Shown: in pieces, positions 25,701 to 35,082 of the stretch
How positions within the stretch are numbered: position 1 is the stretch's first letter
How the letters are laid out: each line of letters starts with the position of its first letter
From: Ophthalmolycus amberensis
Lineage: Eukaryota; Chordata; Actinopteri; Perciformes; Zoarcidae
Reading direction: 5' to 3'
DNA length: 64,000 nucleotides
Assembly: GCA_024529925.1 (NCBI GenBank)
Contig: JAFEUB010001039.1
Location: 186,001-250,000, forward strand
The notes under the pieces: model-generated
Database searches by the model: none
The model's input: the letters and a program-made list of their open reading frames with translations, nothing else
Told to the model about the DNA's origin: nothing
Position numbers and translations under genes: made by a program

Positions 25701-26489
25701 AAGCAATCCACTGCCATTTAGCAACTATACAATAGAAAAACATAGCTAGATGATGAGAGGTGACAGCCAATAATGAAAATGGATCCTTGCTGTTCAGTAC
25801 TGGTTCTTCAGCTAACAGCAAAACACATCCATTTGACTCATGTTTCACATGTAACTTCCGTTCTCATTGGGAAGAACGTCGAACTTGCCAAGAGACAAAA
25901 CACAACTCAGACAACCGGTAGTCATGAGAGCACAAGCGGGAACCCGAACAACACACTGTGCTGAGGAACATGCAGTTCAGGCAGCTGTCAGGCATGCCGG
26001 GGAGGGAGGATGAACCAAACAGCACATAGACGGGTCATGAAAAACAGCCCTGGTTGTATGGCATGCAATCCCGTAGGCCGTAACACTGTCATGACTCTGA
26101 GACTGGGCGGCGGCGGTGACACCACTACCTGGAGTGTCTGCACCTGCTGGCCTGAGGCCGTCACCACTGGCGCCTCTGTTTGCAGCTGCACAGCAGTCAC
26201 TGTGCCCTGTGTCTAAAGGTAATGCAGGATAATACAGTCTCAGACAAATTATTAACAGGGGAGGGGGGGGGGTTGATCTGGAATCCACTGGAACACTTGA
26301 ATTATGGCTACCTGTTACCTGTGATCTCATAGCAGAGTGTTACATTGTTAGTGGTAAGACAGACATCTTCATCAAACCAACATTAATGAGAGTAAATCCT
26401 GTGCTCACCTGCTGTTGGATCTGTCCATTGGATGTCTGCACAACGATCTGCTCCCCAGTAGTAGTGGTGGCAGTGGTGTACTGCTCCAT
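22721..26489 (-). CDS. nfya: Nuclear transcription factor Y subunit alpha
   Basis: Coding exons: 26489-26409, 26212-26129, 25175-25029, 24832-24710, 24612-24510, 24393-24242, 23567-23394, 23107-22997, 22786-22721; all phases agree and the product is 346 residues (human about 347). NF-YA is the sequence-specific subunit of the CCAAT-binding NF-Y trimer. The start MEQYTTATTTTGEQIVVQ and the Gln-rich activation region (exons 2-5) match the family. The conserved domain at about residues 253-312 has the NF-YB/NF-YC-binding helix (EEEPLYVNAKQYHRILKRRQ) and the DNA-binding part (RRKYLHESRHRHAMQRKRG, then GGRF). The C-terminus ends QMIRVS. Exon 6 joins exon 7 as LQQ-GMITIPASS and lacks the short VTVPVS stretch of the human long form, probably an exon-boundary difference. 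It is transcribed away from ngrn. Confidence 0.97.
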
Positions 26490-27296
26490 GGCTTGTTATT
26501 GTCACAACCGTCTCTAGAAATAAAAGACACATACAGTATTAGCTGACCTTAGATGTAGGATTCTTAGTAATTCATTTTAAATGTAACATATAACCTTCTT
26601 GATCGTCCAGAAAAAAAACAAGGTATTTTCAACCGATCTCTAACGTTACTGCAGCCAACTCGTTGTTTTTATAACGTTTGGTATTAACGATATTTAAGCA
26701 CGGCCTTTTTCCATTTCAACTCATCACGCTAACCGACGTGTGCCATCAATATTTCAAATGTTATGTCCGTAATGTGAAATGTTATGTGGCGGTGATATAA
26801 GAACCACACACTGGGTTGCTTTAACTGGGTGTTTTGCTCACAGGATATTGCCGTTGTAGCTAATAAGGCTAGCGTGAGTTAGCTACGTACAGCGCGTAGT
26901 AAACGTTAGAAAGCACAGACGGGAGGCTAGTTAACAGATTGATAGCTAATGTCTGTCTTTAGGTTGGTCTGTTATTACATCGTTAGCTGGTGATAATGTG
27001 CTAGGCAACGTTTACTGATGGGAGGACAAAGGCGTTAACACCCATCCCTTTGTCTGACGGTCTATATTTGAGCTAACGTTAGCTTAAGACTGGTCGACCA
27101 CCAGATATCATGTTTCCAGGAGCCAACGTTGAGAACAACAAGTTATTTGCAGCCCAACCGGCCCAAGGACGCAGCGGTCAAAATCAAACTGCCATTCGAT
27201 TTTTTTTGCATTTAGCTGAGTTAGTAATTTGGTTGGTTCACGGCAAACCAATCCGTGCTGACAACTACCAATGGCTTCAATCGGGTCTCCCTTACC
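26490..27296 (-). other. nfya 5'UTR, intron and non-coding exon edge
   Basis: Upstream of the ATG the minus strand reads TTTATTTCTAG|AGACGG, an acceptor at about 26514/26513. A consistent donor GACG|GTAAGG lies at 27296/27295, implying a non-coding first exon upstream of 27296 and an intron of about 780 bases. The interior contains TAACGTTA (26641-26648) and the palindrome AGCTAACGTTAGCT (27071-27084). Confidence 0.6.
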
Positions 27297-27740
27297 GTCT
27301 CTTCGCTGTCCGGTTTCCCTCTGATTGGCTCTAGTACAGCTCGCTAAAGCCCAATCAACAAAGTGAGCGGACAAAATGGCGCAAATGAGACAACGGCGCA
27401 TGGGAGGAGGTGCGCAGCTGCGTGACACACGAACACGGGTGCAGAGCCCGGGGCGACCGGCAGATGTTGCCATTTTGATATTTTCTCTTTTCTTTGACAG
27501 CTCCCCTTGTGTTATATTATTTCCTCATCGTGTAGTTTGGAATTGAAATGGCACACGTACCTGTTAAATCGTGTAATGGATGGTGTTGAGATTCGTTTTT
27601 TTACAAGAGAACCTCTTCGTTTAGTTCAGGTCCAGCTAATAACTGCACCTCCATTCCGGTAGTGGGCAGTACCGCACCGTGGTTGTGTTGTGAGAGGGAT
27701 GTTTGCGGAAGTACGTCCACGAGTTTCGGAAGTACCTAGT
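27240..27740. promoter_or_regulatory. Divergent nfya/ngrn CpG promoter
   Basis: This lies between the nfya first-exon donor and the LINE that precedes ngrn. CCAAT pentamers occur at 27248-27252, 27268-27272 and 27351-27355 (plus) and 27328-27324 (minus). YY1-like ATGGCG or GCCATTTTG sites lie near 27372 and 27468. ETS-type CGGAAGT sites lie at 27706-27712 and 27727-27733. CpG content is raised and there is no TATA box. It probably drives nfya leftward and, ancestrally, ngrn rightward. Confidence 0.6.
27641..27690 (+). repeat. Possible older LINE 3'-tail remnant
   Basis: AACTGCACCTCCATTCCGGTA...GCACC...GGTTG resembles the 3' end of the LINE at 31145-31200 (AACTGCACACTCCGGTA...GCACC...GGTTG). 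Blocks are in the same order with gaps. The match is short and judged by eye. Confidence 0.35.
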
Positions 27741-27774
27741 TTTGGTGAAGGGTACTTCTCTGTGATAACTGCAT

Positions 27775-27786
27775 GGACATTGACAT
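27775..27786. repeat. Left target-site duplication of the LINE
   Basis: GGACATTGACAT, repeated exactly at 31236-31247 immediately after the LINE's GAA tail. Confidence 0.9.
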
Positions 27787-30700
27787 AGGTCACTGATACC
27801 AATGGAGGGGTAGTTGAAGAATTTATAGAGGAGAGATCATTAATTTGTCTTAATGATGGAAGCAGTACCAGGGTAGATGTTACTCGAAACGCAGTATCCT
27901 GCTTAGATCTTACATTAGTCTCAGGAAATATGAGTAATTTGTGTGAATGGAATACAATGAATGAATCTAATCTAGGGAGTGATCACTATCCTATATGGTG
28001 CTCATTCAATTGTGATATCTTTACTCAGAAGGGTAATATAATAGAAAGATGGTGTTTTCCTAAAGCTAACTGGGGAAAATTTAAAGAATGTTGTAGGAAG
28101 TCATGTGAAGAAATATCTATTGAGAGTAATGTGGACAGCTGTTCGAGAGCAGTGACCGCTATGGTTATTGGTGCTGCATCAATATGCATTCCTAAGAGTA
28201 AGGTGAATGGGAAAAAGAAAATGGTTCCATGGTGGAATGAGGAATGTAAAAATGCCATTCAAGAAAGAAATCGTGCCTACAGAAAGTTAAGAAGTCTTTT
28301 GACCCAAGATAATCTGATCGATTATCAAAGAAAGAGAGCGGTAGTACGGAAAGTTATTAAGTCATCAAAGAGGAATGCATGGAGGCAATTCTGTTCAGCT
28401 ATTGGAAGAGAAATAGAGTTAAGTGATGTTTGGGCGATGATCAAAAAGATGAGTGGAAAAAGAAAATCAATTAAAATCCCAGTTTTGATAGACGGAGAAT
28501 ATCGGGCAATTACAAATGAGGAGAAAGCTGCGTTATTGGGGAAGAAGTTTGCAAATGTTCATAGCGGAAGTCATTTACACGAGAGGCATAGACAGAGAAA
28601 AGAAGAAATTTTAGCAGCACATACAGAAGTTAGAAAGAAAAAGGGCAATGAAGGAACACCCCTTGATATGGAGTTTTCAATGCAGGAGCTGAAAACAGCG
28701 TTGGAGGGAAGTGGGTATACTGCTCCAGGTCAAGACCAACTATGCTACGCTATGTTTAGACAATTACCAGAAGAAGCCTTGGAAATTATTTGTAAATTGT
28801 TTAATATGATTTGGAGGGAAGGTGTAATGCCAAGCAGCTGGAAGAGTGCTTTGATTCTACCTTTTGGTAAACCTGGTAAAGACCTAGCGAATGCTGGCAA
28901 TTATAGACCAATAGCACTGACATCTCATTTGTGCAAGTGGATGGAAAAGATCATCACGAGCAGATTAATTTATTTTATAGAGCAAAGGGGCTTGCTAAAT
29001 AAATCGCAGAATGGCTTTCGTAAAGGCAGATCGACACGTGACGCATTGATAAAAGTTAGCAACGAGGCAGAGAAAGCAATAAGTATGAAGGAGATTATGG
29101 CTATAGTCTATTTTGATATAGAGAAAGCATATGACTCCATGTGGAGAGAGGGCCTATTGATTAAAATGCATAAAATAGGTATTAGTGGAAGGATGTATAA
29201 CTGGATATTGGATTTTTTGTCTGGTCGATCATTCAAGGTAAAAGTTGGAGATGCCGTGTCTGAAGAATTTACTATAGTAAATGGGATCCCCCAAGGTAGT
29301 GTTATTAGCCCTATATTATTTAATATTATGATAAATGACGTCTTTATGGACATTGACAGAGATATGGGCTCCTTGCTATATGCCGATGATGGAGCAATTT
29401 GGAAAAGGGGAAGAAATATTAGACATGTGATCAGTAAAATTCAAAAGGCTATAATCAATGTTGAAAAGTGGTCGTATGACTGGGGGTTTAAGATGTCTGT
29501 TGATAAGTCTTGCTACATGCTATTTACCAGAAAGAGAAATATAAGCAATACTCATCTGAAATTATATGGACAAAGTATGGAGAGGGTGACAGAGTTTAAA
29601 TATTTAGGCTTATGGTTTGATGAAAAATGTTTGTGGAGAACTCATATTAAGCATATTGAAACAAAATGTAAAAAGGTGCTCAATGTTATGAGAGCAGTTT
29701 CTGGACATCAATGGGGAGCAGATAAACGGTCACTAATGGACATCTATAGGGCTATTATACGAGCAGGTATAGATTATGGATGTATGGTTTATGGAACAGC
29801 TGCCAAGAGTACATTACTAGCATTAGATAGAATTCAGTTCAGAGCTCTAAGACTTAGTATAGGTGCAATTAAATCTACCCCAAACAACGCACTTCTGGTA
29901 GAAGCCGACGAACTGCCATTAAGCCTAAGACGAGCTAAACTAGCTCTGGCATATTGGGTGAAGTTAAAGGGATCTGCAGAGGAACTTCCCGTAACAAATG
30001 TGCTGTATGAATGCTGGGAATACACCCAAAGTAAAGGCAAAGGGTTTGGTTGGACAATCAGTGCAACAGCCAAAGAATACGGGTTAACTGGGTTAGAGTA
30101 TGGGCCCAATGTAATATGGGGAAATGTTCCTCCGTGGATACTACCAGTGCACAATGTGGATTTAACACTCATAGAAGAGAGGAAAAAATGGATGGAAAGA
30201 AAATTGTATGACATTGGACATCAGACTCAAGTATACATTAATAATAATTATTATAACTATATGCAGATTTATACAGATGGATCTAAAGATAAAGGGAATG
30301 GACACGTGGGATCAGGGGTATTCATACCAGAATTTAGGGTGACAATATGCAAACGAATTAATGACAGATTGTCTGTCTTTACAGCTGAAATTATTGCAAT
30401 AATCTTGGGACTGCAATGGGGGTCAGGCCTGAGAGAGTGGTCATCTGTTCAGATTCTGCTGCAGCTTTAAACAGCCTGAAGACAAAACAAACAATTAGAG
30501 AGGATTTAGTGATGGAAATATCTATGATAATGTTGAGACTTCAAAGACTGGGAATTAATGTTCAATTTTGCTGGGTTCCTGCTCATGTAGGTGTGGAGGG
30601 TAATGAGAGAGCAGATATGATTGCAAATAGAGCACTAACACTAAAAGAAGAGGAGATATTGAAAATTCCTTTTGGAAAGGGGGAAGCTAAAGCATTAATA

Positions 30701-31235
30701 AGAGAGGCAGGACGGGAGTTATGGCAGAAGAAGTGGGACAACGATAACAAAGGAAGACATTATTATAACATTCAGAAATCCATAAATGTGAAGACATACA
30801 AAGGGAAGTATAGAAGAGAGGAGGTCATAATATCAAGGTTAAGGTTCGGACATACAGGACTTAACTCAACGCTGTATTTAATGGCAAAAATGGACTCAGA
30901 TAAGTGCACTATTTGTAATGTTACGGAAGACGTAGCATGTTATCCTGAAATGTCAAAGATACAATTCAGACAGGAACATCTTGAAGCAAAAAATATGTCA
31001 GTTGGGACGGAAGTGGAGTTTGGAGGGAGTTCTGGCAGTGGACGGAGAATGGCGGGAGTGCTGCAGAGCACTGTTGCGATTTCTTAAAGAAACGGGATTA
31101 GACCGTAGGATTTAGGTGGAAACAGTGAAGAAAAGGTTACCCTGAAACTGCACACTCCGGTACAGTAGGTGGCGGTATGCACCTATACAAGTTGGTTGCG
31201 ACCCGCCAATCAAATTTAAAGAAGAAGAAGAAGAA
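27787..31235 (+). mobile_element. 5'-truncated LINE with APE endonuclease, RT and RNase H (I/Nimb-like)
   Basis: The insertion is bounded by a 12-bp direct duplication (GGACATTGACAT at 27775-27786 and 31236-31247). It starts abruptly inside endonuclease coding sequence, as expected for incomplete target-primed reverse transcription. It ends in a short 3'UTR with a (GAA)5-like tail (about 31220-31235). Domain order endonuclease - RT - RNase H, with a GAA tail, fits the I superfamily (I or Nimb clades, known in fish). The clade is inference. It lies in the same orientation as ngrn, between the divergent promoter and the ngrn ATG. Confidence 0.92.
27788..31087 (+). pseudogene. LINE ORF2 remnant: endonuclease end, reverse transcriptase, RNase H
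   Basis: Reading is open from the 5' truncation, with LDLTLVSG and LGSDHYPIW from the endonuclease C-terminus. The RT follows, with NYRPIAL, FDIEKAYDSMW, GIPQGSVISPILF and the catalytic YADD (about 29378). RNase H begins YTDGSKDKG (about 30271). The frame breaks in a run of five G at about 30417-30421, and coding resumes in another frame as VRPERVVICSDSAAALNSL through WVPAHVGVEGNERAD. The C-terminal zinc-knuckle-like region (CTICNVTEDV) then loses similarity. Truncation and frameshift make this copy non-autonomous, though the RT itself is intact. Confidence 0.88.
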
Positions 31236-31247
31236 GGACATTGACAT
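31236..31247. repeat. Right target-site duplication of the LINE
   Basis: GGACATTGACAT, an exact copy of 27775-27786. Removing the LINE and one copy restores a continuous ngrn upstream region. Confidence 0.9.
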
Positions 31248-31439
31248 GGCACACGTCTAGTCAGCACAAACAAGCAGGGGACGTGTTTCGGTTTGAACGA
31301 AGTTTGTCAGAGGGGCCCTTTGACTATTAGAAGTGCGTCAATGTCAGTGAACTTGTGTCTGACTGTTTGAGTCTCCTCTTTGGGCACAACTAGCCTTGGC
31401 TACTGGCTCAAAAGTGGGACAGGAGAACACAGTGTGAAC

Positions 31440-32551
31440 ATGGCGCGACCTCTGCAGGTCCTCTCACTCCTCTCCAGGCTTGGCGCTCTGTGCGCGACGC
31501 CCTCAGTTTCTATCAACAGCTGTCGATCGGCGAGCCGAGGAGCCAACAGGGCGAGGATGGGACCGAGCCCTGTGCACAGCGACAGAGCATCAAACAGAGC
31601 TCACGGCGATGACATGTCTGTTGATGATGAACTGGAGGATGTAGAAGACAAGCTACAGGCCGTGGTTGAGTAAGATAAACCATTATTCTAGTATAGGAAT
31701 AACTTAATGTGCAGTGTTTTGTGTGTGCTGCTTGTCATTTTAAACTACCTCTCCCATGTTTTTCAGTGAGGAGAGAAAGGGGCAGAGGACTTTAAAGTAT
31801 CATATACTGAGAAGGCAGATGACTCCACCAGGAGCTCCACAGAGGAAGCTAACGTGGGATGCCATTCAGCAGATCAGGTGAGGTGCTTTATCTCAGTTCA
31901 ACATAGACATAGCTTTTTTTGTCTTCAAGGTAATTGCATGAATGATGATTAACAATTTACTCAATTTGTAGATATCTGAAGCAAGAGCAACCAGATGAGT
32001 GGACAGTACAGCGCCTGGCTGAGGGCTACTCTGTCACCCCTGATGTCATCCTGAGAGTCCTCAGGAGCAACCACGTCCCCGCTGCTGATAGAAAAATAAA
32101 GCAGGATGCCAAAGTAATGTCTGGTCTCAGGCAGCCGGCGCTGCCTTCAGGTGCTGGGACAGAGCAGAATAGGCTGAAGCTGCCTGGACACCACACATCA
32201 GCTGCACTCCCACCAGGAAGTAGAGAACGTGCAGTGGTGCCTGTGGCTGAGCAGACTGTGATGCTTCGAGGTGACGGTACAGGATCCCTGGCAAAGATTC
32301 CCGCCCTTGCTACTCTGCAGGCCACCCAGTTCAGAGCTGGTAGTGAAGACGTCGCTGTGACGAGATCGGAAGAAGAGGATGGCGCGTCTAACACAAATCC
32401 TTCAAAGGACGACAAAGAGGACGAGGAGAGCTGGGATGGACAGCTGTTGACAGACAAAGAACTTGAGGAGTTTATGGAAAAGCCTGACCCTGTGGTGCAA
32501 GTTGGCAACGAATTCTTTGATGGAGAGGGCAACCTTTTGTATAGAATCTGA
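31440..32551 (+). CDS. ngrn: Neugrin, mitochondrial rRNA-associated protein
   Basis: Exons are 31440-31669, 31767-31877 and 31972-32551, with donors GA|GTAAGA and CAG|GTGAGG and acceptors TTTCAG and TTTGTAG. The product is 306 residues. The core RRQMTPPGAPQRKLTWDAIQ followed by IRYLKQE, W, VQRLAEG and VLRSN matches the neugrin domain, and the C-terminus EFFDGEGNLLYRI matches human EFFDSNGNFLYRI. Neugrin acts in mitochondria in 16S rRNA pseudouridylation and mitoribosome biogenesis. The arginine-containing, acid-poor N-terminus (MARPLQVLSLLSRLG) fits a mitochondrial presequence. An in-frame ATG at 31380 would add 20 residues; 31440 is preferred because it gives the presequence-like start. Its upstream region is split by the LINE. 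Confidence 0.93.
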
Positions 32552-32662
32552 GGACTTCCTGTGTTGAACTGTTGACTGACCATGTGTGATGTTCAGGTTG
32601 TCATTATGAGAATTATGTATCTGCTCAGTGACCTTCTAAACAGATTATTACTAAACAGGCAA

Positions 32663-32668
32663 AATAAA
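32663..32668 (+). terminator. ngrn polyadenylation signal
   Basis: AATAAA lies 112 bases after the ngrn stop. The opposing sort1 signal (minus AATAAA near 32834-32829) is only about 165 bases away, so the two genes converge with very little spacing. Confidence 0.75.
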
Positions 32669-32828
32669 ACAATTTTCAATGCATTTTTTCAACTCTGATT
32701 AAACTACAGTTGTACTTTAAGGATATTTCATCTGACAACCAGAATGTGTTTTGGTGATGGATCCCTTTGTAAACAATATTGTGTTGCTGTAAAATAAGAG
32801 TCGGGTGACAAATTGAGGAGCTTATGAA

Positions 32829-35067
32829 TTTATTGGGCAAACTCAAAGAAAATTGCCTCAAATATACAGAAGAGAAACAAAGCAGATACAAAGATGTAAC
32901 CGTGTATATTTACAGAACCATCACAATGACTTACTAATTTATCCAGCAGTTTTAAACAGTAAGAAAAATGTGATACTTTCACTTAATGCAATAAACTATT
33001 ATACAATAACTTGCCAAGTGTCTCCCAGTGTATGACAGCTACATAATAACCCTGTATCCTCTGTTTTTAATCTCGTCCAAATTTCAATCAGAATTATGTA
33101 TCATACCAAGACATGAAAGAGAGAATAACCAGGTTATTGTGGGCTGTTTTCCTTTACAAAGCTCTGTGGATCTAAATAGAGAGTTAACATGCAGTTTAAT
33201 GAGCGCTCGTATGAAACACATGTACGTCACTGCTCAAGGATTCAATTTAGGCAACAAGTGCAACTTCAGGGTGTCACTGACATACTGGATGGAACTGGTT
33301 ACACATTAGTTGATATAAATAGTAAAGGGATGCTGGCCACACATCAGGAGAACCTTGCATCGTATCCTCACAACAGGCACTTGTATAACCACATCCAATT
33401 TTCTGCACTCTGAATCTGCAAGTCGCAAATAAAGAAAACCTGCACGAGAGCAACGTATTTAACACAAGAAAGAAAAATAACTAAGACTTTGCGTGATAGA
33501 GAAGACAGATCTGTTGGGAGGCATTGATCAATCCAGTTGAGCTTTAAAATGACAGCAGTATCGGGATGATTAAAAAGAAGAAAAAACAGTTCACTTTGAA
33601 ATAAAACGTTTTTTTAACAACCATGTTTTTTGTGTGAATTTGCTCCACCTCAGATGCAAATACCAATTAAAAACAGTCCCAACAACCACGTCTGTTAACT
33701 CTAAAAGGCTACTACACTTTTAATTATGCTATACAACATTTACATGACTTTTCTTATTGCTCCTATGCTTCTGTCGCCAAATCACATTGATGTATTCAGT
33801 TATCTGAATCTGATGTAAAAAATATCTGCAGAGATTTACTGTCAAACTATCATTATTTCTGTCATTTCTGAACATCTTCGAACCACTTTTGTTAAGTGGT
33901 TTGAATACAAGTTCAAAAGTTCGTTAGTACAAAAACTGCTCAAATGATTATAAACACGACTTGTATATGACTACAGTGATTATTACAGTCTTGTCACGTT
34001 AATCATTAGGTCACATTTAGGAAAAATGTTAAAACTACAAACTCTAGGCCTACAAAGGACCTTGTGCTTTGGGCAGTTACAACTGCAGACATACATTTTT
34101 GAACAAATCCTGTCTTGAAACAGACACACTTTGCCCCCCGATACATTGATGTGTAACGTGTTTCACACAATGACATCTTCATTCACCAAACGTGCCATGA
34201 GGATTATTTAACTTGCATGGACAATTTACTGAATCGAAACATTGTTATTGCTGTCAAAACTAACGCAAAAGGGACATTTCCACGTATGTCTTATTACTTC
34301 AACCGTGGGTCTAAATGCCATGGAGTAAATGTACGCTGGCTTGTATTCCAAATACAGACTACAACAGGGGATTTCACAAGTCAGTGCCCAGAGAGGAAGA
34401 AGCTGAAATCCTCACATTTACATAGTCTGGGCCGTATGAGGTACACTTCTTGACAAACAGCTACTTTGTTAAAAGTAGGGATTAAGACTCAAATGGTTTT
34501 GGGAGAGTTATTAACCAACAGCAACCTTTTTTTTACACCTACCAAATTCATACCACATCAAAAAATGGCAAAGAAAAACAGGCTTATGTACAATTGCATG
34601 AGAAAAAGGACACAGGTCTCTGACAGAAGTGAGAAGTATTTCCAGGAGCGTTCCCAGGTGATGGGAGAGGCAGGACCCGTAATGCAATGGTGGTGGATTT
34701 ATACAACTAGCTTTCCTTCAGAACCCATTACTCTGGCTCTGTCAGCAGTTCACATTACTGCACAAATTCTTTGTTCCTAAAATAAATAACTTGGGAGAGT
34801 CAAACAGAATCAATAACTGAAGCACAAACACTACAACACCTCCCTCCTCAACTGTGGCATTAGTCCCAGGAAGCCTCCGTACATTCATTATACTTCATAG
34901 ATGACAGCAGAGTGACGCAGACTCTTCGTCTGGTAGCTGAGGCCCAAGTTCACACTAGAAGGTGAAAGGAAGAAGTAGCTAGAGACAAAAGAGAGACAGC
35001 AGGAGCAGTGGCCGGCCTCGGGGAGAACTGGAAACCTGTTGCTCAGTTGCACGACAGGTTGTGCCTG
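32829..35067 (-). other. sort1 3'UTR (probable)
   Basis: About 2.2 kb lies between the sort1 stop (35068) and a minus-strand AATAAA near 32834. No open frame with coding character was found. It is AT-rich with many short homopolymer runs. The extent is inferred from the signal position, and internal signals may exist. Confidence 0.55.
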
Positions 35068-35082
35068 CTATTCAAGCAGGTC
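35068..35082 (-). other. sort1 terminal coding micro-exon (DLLE stop)
   Basis: Minus strand TTTACCCAG|GAC CTG CTT GAA TAG. These 15 bases complete the acidic-cluster dileucine motif DDSDE|DLLE shared with human sortilin. A 1.03-kb intron separates it from exon 19. Confidence 0.9.

Noticed and set aside
27108..27473. Overlapping ORFs on both strands in the nfya/ngrn promoter
   Set aside because: CpG-rich promoter DNA with few stop codons; no protein similarity recognised and they overlap the inferred non-coding first exon.
31380..31439. Upstream in-frame ATG for ngrn
   Set aside because: The start at 31440 gives a mitochondrial-presequence-like N-terminus. The upstream extension is not excluded but has weaker support.
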